Below, piece after piece: positions 40,890 through 49,972 of a stretch of 64,000 bases of DNA. A model generated the notes under the pieces. The model worked only from the letters and a program-made list of their open reading frames with translations, did not search any database and was not told the DNA's origin. The position numbers were made by a program, and so were the translations under genes. The DNA is from Micromonospora matsumotoense (GTDB lineage: Bacteria > Actinomycetota > Actinomycetes > Mycobacteriales > Micromonosporaceae), in the NCBI RefSeq assembly GCF_900091525.1, contig NZ_FMCU01000002.1, positions 702,268 to 766,267 on the forward strand, in the 5' to 3' direction. The first letter of the stretch is position 1. Every line of letters starts with the position of its first letter.

Positions 40890-41843
40890 GTGCACACCGT
40901 GCTGGTGCTGGCGCTCCCGGGCACGATCGCGTTCGACCTGGCCACCCCGATCGAGGTGCTGGGCCGGGTGCGGTTGCCGGGCGGTCGGGCCGGCTACCGG
41001 GTGCTGGTCTGCGGCAGCGAGCCGGTCGTCGACGCCGGCCCGCTGCGGCTGGCCGTCGACCGAGGCCTCGACGCGCTCGCCCACGCCGACACCGTCATCG
41101 TGCCCGGCCGGTACGACCCGGCCGCGCCGGTGCCCGGTGGGGTGCGGGACGCGCTGCGGGCCGCCGCAGCCGCCGGCACCCGGATCGCGTCGATCTGCGT
41201 CGGCGCGTTCACCCTGGCCGCCGCCGGGTTGCTCGACGGCCGGCGGGCCACCACGCACTGGGCCGCCGCCGAGCGGTTACAGGCGACGTTCCCGGCCGTC
41301 CGGGTCGACCCGGAGGTGCTGTACGTCGACACCGGCCAGTTCGTCACCTCCGCCGGGGCGACCGCGGGCGTGGACATGTGCCTGCACCTGGTACGCCGTG
41401 ACCACGGCGCCGCGGTCGCCGCCGACGCGTCCCGGCAGGCCGTGGCCCCGCTGCACCGCGACGGCGGGCAGGCGCAGTTCATCGTGCGCCCCGGCGCGGA
41501 CCCCGCCGGGGTGGGCCTCGGCCCGGTCCTGGAATGGTGGGAGTCGCACGCCGACAAGCGGCTGACCCTGGCCGACGTGGCGGCCCGGGCCGGGCTCAGC
41601 GTGCGTACGCTCAACCGCCGCTTCCACGAGGAGACCGGCCGTACCCCGATGCAGTGGGTCACCGCCGTGCGCATCCGCCGGGCGCAGGAACTGCTGGAAC
41701 GCACCGACCACGGCGTCGACCGGATCGCCCACCTCGTCGGTTTCGCCTCACCGGCGCACTTCCGGGTCCAGTTCAAGCGGCTCAGTGGGGTGTCGCCGCA
41801 GGCGTACCGCAGGACTTTCGTCGCCGCGCCGGTGCCATCCTGA
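40890..41843 (+). CDS. AraC-family regulator with DJ-1/PfpI-like sensor domain (FtrA-like)
   Basis: 317 residues, GTG start after GAAGGAGG. Residues 1-175 are the DJ-1/PfpI-like sensor (VLALPGTIAFDLATPIEVLG; IASICVGAFTLAAAGLLDG). Residues 210-315 are the AraC double helix-turn-helix: LTLADVAARAGLSVRTLNRRF and ARIGFASPAH-type IAHLVGFASPAHFRVQFKR. Typical FtrA/GATase1-AraC architecture. Probably regulates the divergent DJ-1-like operon 121 bases away. Confidence 0.85.
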   Translation: MHTVLVLALPGTIAFDLATPIEVLGRVRLPGGRAGYRVLVCGSEPVVDAGPLRLAVDRGLDALAHADTVIVPGRYDPAAPVPGGVRDALRAAAAAGTRIASICVGAFTLAAAGLLDGRRATTHWAAAERLQATFPAVRVDPEVLYVDTGQFVTSAGATAGVDMCLHLVRRDHGAAVAADASRQAVAPLHRDGGQAQFIVRPGADPAGVGLGPVLEWWESHADKRLTLADVAARAGLSVRTLNRRFHEETGRTPMQWVTAVRIRRAQELLERTDHGVDRIAHLVGFASPAHFRVQFKRLSGVSPQAYRRTFVAAPVPS

Positions 41844-41969
41844 GCGGCCATTCCCCGCGAACGGCACAGGTCGCCGGGGTTCGTCGGCACCTGGTCCCGT
41901 CGCCGTGCCCGGTCGCGACCGCCGGCATAGTGTTGACCAAGGATCTGACGGGCGGTACGAGGAGTAGAC

Positions 41970-42377
41970 GTGAGCGACTGGAACGAGAAGATCATCGCTG
42001 AGTTCCGTGCCCAGGGTGGGCAGGTCGGTGGACAGTTCGCCGGTGCCCCGCTGCTGCTGTTGCACACCGTCGGTGCCAGGAGCGGCCGACCCCGGGTGAA
42101 CCCGATGATGTACCAGAAGCTGGACGGCGGTTATGCCGTGTTCGCCTCCAAGGCCGGCGCGCCCACCAGTCCCGACTGGTACCACAACCTGCTCGCCCAT
42201 CCTCGGGTCCGGGCGGAGATCGGCACGGACACCGTCGAGCTGGTCGCCAGAGTCACCGCCGGGGACGAGCGGGAACGGATCTGGAGCGCCCAGAAGGCCG
42301 CGTACCCGGGCTTCGCCGACTACGAGCAGCAGACCACCCGCCAGATCCCGGTCGTGGTGCTGGAACCCGCGCCGTAG
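41970..42377 (+). CDS. Deazaflavin (F420)-dependent nitroreductase family protein
   Basis: 135 residues, GTG start. LLLLHTVGARSGRPRVNPMMY and SPDWYHNLLAHPRV are the hallmark segments of the DDN/F420-dependent oxidoreductase family. These small split-barrel proteins bind F420 (or fatty acids or heme) and reduce quinones or nitro compounds. F420 is made by actinomycetes, which fits. Substrate unknown. Monocistronic. Confidence 0.85.
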   Translation: MSDWNEKIIAEFRAQGGQVGGQFAGAPLLLLHTVGARSGRPRVNPMMYQKLDGGYAVFASKAGAPTSPDWYHNLLAHPRVRAEIGTDTVELVARVTAGDERERIWSAQKAAYPGFADYEQQTTRQIPVVVLEPAP

Positions 42378-42480
42378 GCGCAGACTGTCGTACGCCGTCC
42401 TCGGTGAGGTCCGCGTCGGTGCGCAGTCGCTGAGAAACTGCCGTGCAGGTGCACCTCGAGCAGGCGGGGGGAGCTGGTCC

Positions 42481-43371
42481 TCATCGGACGAGGCGCAGTG
42501 CGGTGCTGGCGGCGGTCCGGACCGCCGCCGTCAGCGCCGCCAACGCCGTCGACTCCAGGCGCCAGTACTGCCAGTACAGCGGCACGTCGAGGTGCCGGCC
42601 GGCGGCCAGGTCGACGAGGCGACCGGCGGCGAGGTCGGGCCGGGCGACGGCCTCGGGGAGCAGGCCCCAGCCGAGGCCGAGCCGGATCGCCTGGGTGAAA
42701 CCGGCGGTCCCCGGCACGAAGTGCGTCGGCGGGTCGATGTCGCGCCGGATGAGCGTACGGACGAAGCGGTGTTGCAGGGTGTCCTTGCGGTCGAAGCGGA
42801 TCATCGGCGCGGTCGGGAACGCCGTCGCGGGCTCGCGGTCGGCGAACCACGCCGAGTGGGCGGCGGGTGCGGCGACGGCGAGGTACCGCAGCGCGCCGAG
42901 GCGCAGGACCCGGCAGCCCTGTACGGCGGTGCGTTCGGTGGTGACCGCCGCCATCACGGTGCCGTCGCGCAGCAGGTGTGCGGTGTGCCCCTCGTCGTCG
43001 GTGCGCAGGTCGACCAGCACGTCGGGCACGGCGGTCAGGGCCGGCAGGAACCAGCCGGCGAGGGAGTCGGCGTTGACCACGACGGCGACCCGGGTGTGGG
43101 TGTGGTCGCGCAGCGCGCCGCGTGCCGCGTCGAGGGCCTCCTGTTCCAGCAGCGCCAACTGCCCGCCGAGGCGTACCAGGGGTGCTCCGGCGGCCGTCGG
43201 CACGCACGGCCGGGTGCGGCGCACGAGCACCTGCCCGACGGCCTGCTCCAACGCCTTGATGCGCTGGCTGACCGCCGACGGGGTGACGCGCAGCACCCGC
43301 GCGGCGGCGTCGAAGCTGCCGTGGGTGACGACCGCCTGGAACGTCACCAGCTGGACCGGGTCGAGTGACAT
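42481..43371 (-). CDS. argP: LysR-family regulator ArgP
   Basis: 296 residues. The N-terminal helix-turn-helix (LVTFQAVVTHGSFDAAARVLRVT, SAVSQRIKALE) and LysR substrate domain are complete. It is divergent from the LysE/ArgO-type exporter gene with 69 bases between starts, the conserved argP-argO (lysG-lysE) pair. ArgP senses Lys/Arg and activates the exporter. Confidence 0.85.
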   Translation of the reverse strand: MSLDPVQLVTFQAVVTHGSFDAAARVLRVTPSAVSQRIKALEQAVGQVLVRRTRPCVPTAAGAPLVRLGGQLALLEQEALDAARGALRDHTHTRVAVVVNADSLAGWFLPALTAVPDVLVDLRTDDEGHTAHLLRDGTVMAAVTTERTAVQGCRVLRLGALRYLAVAAPAAHSAWFADREPATAFPTAPMIRFDRKDTLQHRFVRTLIRRDIDPPTHFVPGTAGFTQAIRLGLGWGLLPEAVARPDLAAGRLVDLAAGRHLDVPLYWQYWRLESTALAALTAAVRTAASTALRLVR

Positions 43372-43440
43372 GAGCGATTCTAACGGCCGTGAAGAATCTT
43401 TAGCTGGAGTGCGGGAGTCGCCCGCCCTAGCCTGGCCGCC

Positions 43441-44034
43441 ATGGGTTCCGTGCTCGCCGGTTTCGGCTTCTCCCTCGCGTTGATCGTCGCCATCGGGGCG
43501 CAGAACGCCTTCGTGCTGCGTCAGGGGCTACGCCGTGAGCACGTGCTCCCGGTGGTGGCGGTCTGTGTGGCCGCCGACGCCACGTTGATGACCGCCGGCA
43601 TCGCGGGCCTCGGCGCGCTGCTGACCGGATCACCCGCCGTCCTGGCCGCCGTCCGGTGGGGCGGCGTCGCCTTCCTGCTCGGGTACGCGGTGCTGGCCGC
43701 CCGCCGCGCCCTGCGTCCCACCGCCCTGACCCCGCTGGACCGCCCCCCGGCCACGCTGCGCGCGACGCTGCTGGCCTGCCTCGCGTTCACGTTCCTCAAC
43801 CCGCATGTCTATCTCGACACGGTGGTGTTGCTCGGCACGGTCGCCCATCAGGACCCGAACCGGTGGGCGTTCGGTGCCGGAGCGGCCACGGCGAGCCTGA
43901 TCTGGTTCACCGGGTTGGGGCTCGGCGCCCGCCGGCTGGGGCCACTGCTCGCCCACCCGGCGGCCTGGCGGGTCATCGACGCCACGATCGCCGTGATCAT
44001 GGTGGCCGTCGCCGCCTCGGTGGCCGTCGGCTGA
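43441..44034 (+). CDS. argO: LysE/ArgO-family amino-acid exporter
   Basis: 197 residues with about six membrane segments. The start GFGFSLALIVAIGAQNAFVLRQ and TFLNPHVYLDTVVLLG are signature LysE motifs. It exports Arg/Lys and is expected to be switched on by the divergent ArgP. The length is normal. Confidence 0.9.
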   Translation: MGSVLAGFGFSLALIVAIGAQNAFVLRQGLRREHVLPVVAVCVAADATLMTAGIAGLGALLTGSPAVLAAVRWGGVAFLLGYAVLAARRALRPTALTPLDRPPATLRATLLACLAFTFLNPHVYLDTVVLLGTVAHQDPNRWAFGAGAATASLIWFTGLGLGARRLGPLLAHPAAWRVIDATIAVIMVAVAASVAVG

Positions 44035-44322
44035 GCCGCACGAATTGCCTGGCCTTCACCTACCTCGGGAACAACCTCACCGGCACGCTGTGCGCTCCCC
44101 CGGCGAAGGGGAGACCTGTATGTGCCGATGTTCGCGACGAAGGTGAGTTGGCTGCTGATCCGCGCCGATCGGAACCATGGACCGCGCGACACCCGGCCGG
44201 CGACACCGGACCACCGCGCGGGCCGGGGCAGCGGTGGTCGCGTGCGGGCCCCTCGGCGGGACGCGTGGACCGTAGGATCGACACCCTTCGACCAATGCTC
44301 CACTCAGGAGGGAATTCCGCCC

Positions 44323-45696
44323 ATGACGGGTCCACTCGCCCGGGTCCTCGCCTCGGCCCGCCTGGCGCTCGCGACCGCCGGCGTCGCGGTGCTCGCGGTC
44401 GCGGGCGCCGCCGCTGTCGTGGCCACCCCGGCCCAGGCCGCCGGTCCCCGGCCGAACTTCCAGATGCCGGTGCCCTGTGGTGAGACCTGGCGGATGGCCA
44501 CCTACTACGGCCACGACGACTACGACATCGACCTGACCTTCACCGGCGGCACCAGCAACGGCCGGCCGATTCTCGCCTCGTACGGCGGCACCGTCTCGTT
44601 CGCCGGCTGGGGAAGCGGCGGCGGCTGGCATGTGATCATCGAACACGGCGACGGGTGGCGGACGCTCTACCTGCACATGATCGAGACGCCGATGGTCGCC
44701 GCCGGACAGTGGGTGTCGACCGGCCAGCAACTCGGCCGGGTCGGCAGCACCGGCAACTCCACCGGCCCGCACCTGCACTTCGAGCAGGTACGCGACGGCG
44801 TCAAGACCGAGTCGTACTTCAACGGGGTGGCCTCCGGCATCACCTCTGACGGCAGCCCGTCCACCGGTCCCCTCTACATTTCCGGCCCCACCTCGCCGGC
44901 CCGGAACATGACCAGCCAGAACTGCGGGCAGCCCGCCAACCGCCAGGTGTACGAGTCCGGCAGCCACAGCGGCTGGCAGATGCTGCCCGTCAACAGCATC
45001 ACCGGCTCGGCCACCGCGTCGATGGTCATCAACGGCAACAAGCTGCTCTACACGGTCAACGGCGGCCGGGTGTACGAGGCGTCCAGCGACACCGGGTGGC
45101 GCAACCTCTGGACCGGCATCTCCGGCGTCAGCAACAACGCCCTCGCCGTGATCAGCGTCGACGGGGTGAAGTACATCTACACCGTGGTCGGCGGCTGGGT
45201 GCACGAGGCGAGCAGCGCCAACGGCTGGCAGAACCTGAACACCGGCATCTCCGGGGTCAGCAACAACGCCCTCGCTGCCATCAACCACCACGGCGTGAAG
45301 ATCATCTACACCGTGGTCGGTGGGACGGTGCACGAAGCGGCCAGCAACAACGGCTGGCGCAACCTCAACTCCGGCATCTCCGGGGTCAGCGCCAACGCCC
45401 TGGCCGTGATCAGCCTGAACGGCGCGAAGTACATCTACACGGTGATCGGCGGCTGGGTGCACGAGGCGAACAGCGCCAACGGCTGGCGCAACCTCAACTC
45501 GGGGATCTCCGGGGTCAGCCCCGACGCCCTGGCCGCGATCAGCTTCAACGGGGTGAAGATCATCTATACCGTGGTGGGTGGGACGGTGCACGAGGCCGCC
45601 AGCAACAACGGCTGGCGCAACCTCAACTCCAACGTCCGTGGCACCGCCGTCTCGGCGACGAGCATCAGCGGGGTGAAGGTCCTCTACACCATCTAA
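44323..45696 (+). CDS. Secreted M23 peptidoglycan endopeptidase with C-terminal repeats
   Basis: 457 residues, ATG with CAGGAGG upstream. Sec signal residues 1-40 ending ATPAQAA. The M23 (LytM) zinc site is GHDDYDID (HxxxD near residue 64) and HLHFE near 150, with TGxSTGPHLH typical context. From about 215 on are six or more repeats of about 43 residues (GVSNNALAVISVDGVKYIYTV, WVHEASSANGWQNLNTGISG), resembling a beta-propeller or tachylectin-like lectin module. Likely cell-wall remodelling or lytic enzyme, with the repeats binding a surface glycan. Confidence 0.85.
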   Translation: MTGPLARVLASARLALATAGVAVLAVAGAAAVVATPAQAAGPRPNFQMPVPCGETWRMATYYGHDDYDIDLTFTGGTSNGRPILASYGGTVSFAGWGSGGGWHVIIEHGDGWRTLYLHMIETPMVAAGQWVSTGQQLGRVGSTGNSTGPHLHFEQVRDGVKTESYFNGVASGITSDGSPSTGPLYISGPTSPARNMTSQNCGQPANRQVYESGSHSGWQMLPVNSITGSATASMVINGNKLLYTVNGGRVYEASSDTGWRNLWTGISGVSNNALAVISVDGVKYIYTVVGGWVHEASSANGWQNLNTGISGVSNNALAAINHHGVKIIYTVVGGTVHEAASNNGWRNLNSGISGVSANALAVISLNGAKYIYTVIGGWVHEANSANGWRNLNSGISGVSPDALAAISFNGVKIIYTVVGGTVHEAASNNGWRNLNSNVRGTAVSATSISGVKVLYTI

Positions 45697-46045
45697 CGAC
45701 GGCCTCTGCACCACGGACGGCGACTCTCGCTCGGATCGTTGTGCACAAGGAGGCCCCCGGCCTCCTTGTCGACCAGGGCCGACTGCCGACCGGCCTCCTT
45801 GACAGCAGGGTCGGTCGGCACAACGACACGGAAGGCAGGGCCGGTGGCTGCGCTGAAGCTCAGGTCCCCCTCCTCGATCGCTTGCGCCACCACCAGGCAG
45901 GCATCGGCGGCGTACCTATCGGACGGGCAGGTCGGGCCGACGGCTGCGGGCCCAGGTTCGTCGGTGGCGTGCAACCGGATACGAGCAGCAGAGACACCGT
46001 GGCGAGGAGGCGAGTGCGGCGACGGTCCTGCGGTTGCCACCCCAT
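45693..46045 (-). pseudogene. Possible frameshifted lipoprotein gene
   Basis: One frame gives a start MGWQPQDRRRTRLLATVSLLLVSGC with a lipobox (LVSGC), but it then stops after a short run. A second frame over the same area gives protein-like sequence (DACLVVAQAIEEGDLSFS, VVVPTDPAVKEAGRQSALV, GGLLVHNDPSESR) without its own start. Joined near 45900-45930 they would make a lipoprotein of about 115 residues. It could be a true pseudogene or a sequence error. The 10-bp hairpin at 45746-45768 lies inside this frame. Confidence 0.35.
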
Positions 46046-46480
46046 CCCCCGGCCACCGTGCCGCCCGGTCGGACAACCGGGGGTACATCCCGGCGGCGGG
46101 TGGGGACGTCTGACGCACCGGACCTCCCGCACGGACGGTAGGAGGCCTGTCCACGGCCGGCCCCGCATACCGGCAGGCCGGGACGGTTCAGCCCCGGCGG
46201 ATTGCCCGACATTCGTCATTCGTAATGGTCACTGTGCGCCACGATGGTCGTGGCCGACTGACCTCAACGGGTGTTAAGTCGGCGCTCGTTCTCGCCGGCA
46301 CGGTTGACGGCCCGCATCACGACAGCAATCATGTTGTTCACTGGATTCCCGGCCCGCGCAAATGTCGGATCTGGTGGTTGTTCCGGCGTTTCGACGAGAT
46401 TGCCGCGAGGTGGAAACCTCGTGCGCAATTCCCTATCGACCCAGTCGGGAAAGCCGCCGCAGGCAGTCAGGAGCACACCG
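46046..46480. other. Upstream region of the encapsulin-type cluster
   Basis: About 435 bases without a supported gene. It becomes less GC-rich at 46210-46400 and should hold the promoter for the eight-gene operon that begins at 46481. No operator repeat was recognised. Confidence 0.4.
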
Positions 46481-47839
46481 GTGAACGGGAACGACGAAGA
46501 TCCCGCGCCGACCCGGCCCCGGCCGGTTTCAAACGGCGCTGAGCTGCACGAACAGCTTGCCATCCACGGTGGCGCACCGATCCGCCGCACCCCCTGGCCC
46601 ACCTATGACAAGGGTGCGGTGCACGTCTGCGCGGAGGACGAGGAAGCGGCGATGCGCGCTATCCGCAGCCATCTCTACTTCCGCTACGACCACCGCGACG
46701 AGTCGGAAACGGAGTGCGGGCAGTTCGAGGCCGAACTGTGCCGCTATTTCGGCACCCGGCACGCCCTCGCGGTTTCCAGTGGCACCGCCGCGCTCGCGCT
46801 GGCCATCATGGGAGCCGCCGTTCCGCCGGGCGCATTGGTGGCCTGTCCGGGATTCACCTTCGTCGCCACCCCGAGCGCCATTGTGCTCGCCGGCTGCCGG
46901 CCATTCCTGGTCGAGGTGGACGACGACCTGCGGATGGATCTCGACGACCTGCGCCGCCGATGGCGGCCGGAGATCAAGGCGATCCTGGTGGTGCACATGC
47001 GCGGCTTCGCCGCCGACGTGGCGGCGCTGGCCGCCTTCGCCGCCGAGATGGGCGTGCCACTGATCGAGGACGCGGTGCCCGCGCTCGGTGCCGAGCTTGG
47101 CGGTCGCAAACTCGGGACCTTCGGGGTGGCGGGGGCGTTCAGCACCCAGTCCGACAAGGCACTCAACTGCGGTGAGGGCGGCTTCCTGGTCACCGACGAC
47201 ACCACCCTGTTCGGTCGGGCGGTGGCACTGTCCGGGGCGTACGAGGGGCGGCTGCGCCGGCACTTCCCCGACACCGAGCCGCCGGTCGACGGGCTGAACC
47301 TGCCTCTGCTCAGCCTACGGATGGACGAGATCCGGGCCGCCCTGCTACGAGCCGAACTGACCCGGCTGCCGGAGCGGCTGACCCTGTTCCACCGCAACTA
47401 CGCCCAGGTCAGCGGCGCGCTGGCCGACGTGGCGGAGATCGCGATCCGCACCCCGGTCGCGCCCGGGGCGTACCTCGGGGAGGCTTTCGTGTTCCGGGTG
47501 CCCGACGGTGACGCCGGCTGGTTCGCGCGGGCGTTGCGTGCCGAGGGCATCGATGCCCGCAACATCGGCGCGGACGACGACCTCAACGTGCGCGCGTTCT
47601 GGAACTGGCGGTTCATGTACGACGACACCGACCCGGCGCGGATCCGCGCCACCCTGCCGCGTACCGCCCGGCTACTCGCCGAGACGGTCGACGTGCCGCT
47701 GTCGTCGAGCCTGACCCCCGACGACTGCGACGAGTTGATCCGCGCGGTCCGCAAGGTGGCCGCCGCGTCGACCCCGGCAGCGTCCGGAACGGAGCCGACC
47801 GGGCCCACTCCCGTCGGGGCGGAGCCGGTGCGCGCATGA
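46481..47839 (+). CDS. DegT/DnrJ/EryC1/StrS aminotransferase
   Basis: 452 residues from a GTG preceded by AGGAG; an upstream frame extension has no ribosome site. PLP features: SSGTAALALAI phosphate site, IEDAVPALGAELGG, and FSTQSDKALNCGEGG with Lys226 for the PLP Schiff base. The family transaminates keto sugars or keto-cyclitols in secondary metabolism; a sugar or cyclitol amino group is therefore possible. First gene of a run that continues with ATGA overlap into the exporter gene. Confidence 0.85.
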   Translation: MNGNDEDPAPTRPRPVSNGAELHEQLAIHGGAPIRRTPWPTYDKGAVHVCAEDEEAAMRAIRSHLYFRYDHRDESETECGQFEAELCRYFGTRHALAVSSGTAALALAIMGAAVPPGALVACPGFTFVATPSAIVLAGCRPFLVEVDDDLRMDLDDLRRRWRPEIKAILVVHMRGFAADVAALAAFAAEMGVPLIEDAVPALGAELGGRKLGTFGVAGAFSTQSDKALNCGEGGFLVTDDTTLFGRAVALSGAYEGRLRRHFPDTEPPVDGLNLPLLSLRMDEIRAALLRAELTRLPERLTLFHRNYAQVSGALADVAEIAIRTPVAPGAYLGEAFVFRVPDGDAGWFARALRAEGIDARNIGADDDLNVRAFWNWRFMYDDTDPARIRATLPRTARLLAETVDVPLSSSLTPDDCDELIRAVRKVAAASTPAASGTEPTGPTPVGAEPVRA

Positions 47840-49011
47840 CCACCGCACCCACCCGGGACGCCGCCGTCCCACGGCAGGCGATGGTGGGCATCTTCGGTGG
47901 TCTCTTCGCCGGCTACCTGGGGCTCACCGCCGTCATCCCGGTGCTCCCGGCCTTCCTGCGCGACCGGCACGACGCCGGGGACTTCACCGTCGGCCTGGTG
48001 GTCACCGTGACGGCGGTGACCGCGCTGCTGGTCCGCCCGGTCGCCGGTGCGTTGGCCGACCGGCACGGCCACCGCACGGTGATGCTGGCCGGAGCGCTGG
48101 TCGTCGCCGCCGGGGGCCTGCTCTACCTGCTGCCGTTGAGCGTGCCCGCGCTGGTCGCGGTGCGGCTGCTGCTCGGTGCCGGGGAGGCCGCCCTGTTCAC
48201 CGCCGGTGCGGTGTGGACGGTCGCGCTCGCCCCGCACCACCGGCGCGGCCAGCTCATCGGCCTCTACGGGGTGAGCATGTGGGGCGGTATCTCCGCCGGC
48301 ACGTTCCTCGGTGCGACGCTGCAACAGGTCTCCTTCACGGCGGTCTGGGTGCTCAGCGCCGCCGCGCCACTGATCGCCGCCGGGCTGATCGCCATGGTGC
48401 CGACGCCACCCCGCACCGCCCCGACCGGCGGCGGCGGTGGCTTGCTGTTGCGGCCGGCGCTGCTGCCCGGGATCGCCCTCACCTTCGGCGCCGCCGGTTA
48501 CGCCGGGCTCGCCGCGTTCGTGGTGCTGCACCTCGACGCCCGCGATATCGGCCACGGGGTGGTGGTGCTGAGCTGCTTCAGCGCCGTCTACGCCGGCACC
48601 CGGCTGGTCATCGGTCACCTGCCCGACCGGCTCGGCCCGCGCCGGGTGGCAGCCTGGTGCGGGGTCGGCGAGGCGGTCGGGCTGGCCGTCATCGCCGTCG
48701 CCCCCAACCTGCCGGTCGCGGTCGTCGGCAGCGTGATCATGGGGGTCGGTTTCTCGCTGCTGCACCCGTCGCTGGCGCTGATGGTGATGAACCGGACCGA
48801 CCCGGCGCGGCAGGGCGCGGCGATCGGCGCGTACACCTCGTTCTGGGATCTGGGGCTCGCGGTGTGGGGGCCGGTCACCGGCCTGGTCGCCGCCGGCTTC
48901 GGCTACCCGGCGGTCTTCACCGCCGGCGCGGCCTGCGCGCTGGTCGCGGCGGCGCTGGCGGTACGCATCGGCCGCCCGGTCACCACACCCACGGAGGTAC
49001 GCGCCGGATGA
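47836..49011 (+). CDS. MFS transporter
   Basis: 391 residues with about 12 membrane segments. The MFS signature after helix 2, VRPVAGALADRHGHRTVML, is present. Overlaps both neighbours by 4 bases (ATGA at each end). In this cluster it probably exports the product or confers self-resistance. Substrate unknown. Confidence 0.8.
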   Translation: MTTAPTRDAAVPRQAMVGIFGGLFAGYLGLTAVIPVLPAFLRDRHDAGDFTVGLVVTVTAVTALLVRPVAGALADRHGHRTVMLAGALVVAAGGLLYLLPLSVPALVAVRLLLGAGEAALFTAGAVWTVALAPHHRRGQLIGLYGVSMWGGISAGTFLGATLQQVSFTAVWVLSAAAPLIAAGLIAMVPTPPRTAPTGGGGGLLLRPALLPGIALTFGAAGYAGLAAFVVLHLDARDIGHGVVVLSCFSAVYAGTRLVIGHLPDRLGPRRVAAWCGVGEAVGLAVIAVAPNLPVAVVGSVIMGVGFSLLHPSLALMVMNRTDPARQGAAIGAYTSFWDLGLAVWGPVTGLVAAGFGYPAVFTAGAACALVAAALAVRIGRPVTTPTEVRAG

Positions 49012-49967
49012 GCGACCCGTTGACCGTCCTGTGCGTCACCGGCTGGTGCCGCAACGGCAGCACCATCATCGGTAACGTCCTCAACGAGGTGCCCGGTTTC
49101 TTCCACGTCGGTGAGCTGCACTTCCTGTGGAAGAACGCCACCGGTCGGGGGGTCAACGACCGGTGCGGCTGCGGCGAGGCACTGACCGGCTGCCCGATCT
49201 GGTCGACGGTGCTGCCGATCGGCCGACCCGACGACACCTCCCCGGACGCGCACGCCGAGACGGTGATCCGGCGGCAGTGGTCCCGGGTACGGACCCGGCA
49301 CACCTGGCGGGTGCTGCGGGGTGGCCTGCACGACGACGAGACCCGCGCGCACGCCGACCTGATGGGCCGGGTCTACCACGGCATCGCCGCCCGGACCGGC
49401 GCACGGGTGATCGTGGACACCACGAAGATCCCCGGCGAGGCGGCGCTGCTGTCGTACCTGCCCGGCATCCGGCCGTACTACGTGCACCTGGTCCGCGACC
49501 CCCGGGCGGTGGCGCACTCGTGGCGGGAGCCGAAGCAGTACGTCTACGCGATGTCCGCCGCCCGCAGCACCGCCTACTGGCACGGCTTCAACCTGGCCTC
49601 CGCCGCGATCACCCGTCGGCACCCCGACAGGTCGATGTTCCTGCGCTACGAACAGTTCACCGCCGACCCGGCCGGCACCGTCGACGCGCTGCTGCGGCTC
49701 TGCGCCGCCGACCCGGCCGGCAACCCGGTGCACGGCCGCACGGTGCAGCTGCACACCAACCACACGGTCACCGGAAACCCGGACCGGTTCCGCACCGGGC
49801 CGACCCTCATCCGGGACTCCGACGACGGCTGGCGGCGCACCCTGTCATCCCGCCGTCGGTGGGCCGCCACCGCACTGGCCTGGCCGCTGTTCGGCCGCTA
49901 CGGCTACCGGTCGACGGGTGACTCCGCTGCGGCGAAGGTCGGCAGCACACCGGACAACGGGAGGTAA
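49008..49967 (+). CDS. PAPS-dependent sulfotransferase
   Basis: 319 residues. VTGWCRNGSTIIGNVLNE near residue 10 is the 5'-phosphosulfate loop and VHLVRDPRAVAHSW the 3'-phosphate binding motif; both are characteristic of Sulfotransfer_1/3 families. It likely sulfates a small-molecule hydroxyl or amine. ATG overlaps the MFS stop; SDR follows by 5 bases. Suggests a sulfated product of the cluster. Confidence 0.85.
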   Translation: MSDPLTVLCVTGWCRNGSTIIGNVLNEVPGFFHVGELHFLWKNATGRGVNDRCGCGEALTGCPIWSTVLPIGRPDDTSPDAHAETVIRRQWSRVRTRHTWRVLRGGLHDDETRAHADLMGRVYHGIAARTGARVIVDTTKIPGEAALLSYLPGIRPYYVHLVRDPRAVAHSWREPKQYVYAMSAARSTAYWHGFNLASAAITRRHPDRSMFLRYEQFTADPAGTVDALLRLCAADPAGNPVHGRTVQLHTNHTVTGNPDRFRTGPTLIRDSDDGWRRTLSSRRRWAATALAWPLFGRYGYRSTGDSAAAKVGSTPDNGR

Positions 49968-49972
49968 CAGGC

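Noticed and set aside
44035..44322. ydaO/c-di-AMP riboswitch upstream of the M23 gene
   Set aside because: Position is typical, but I could not match the conserved motifs of this riboswitch.
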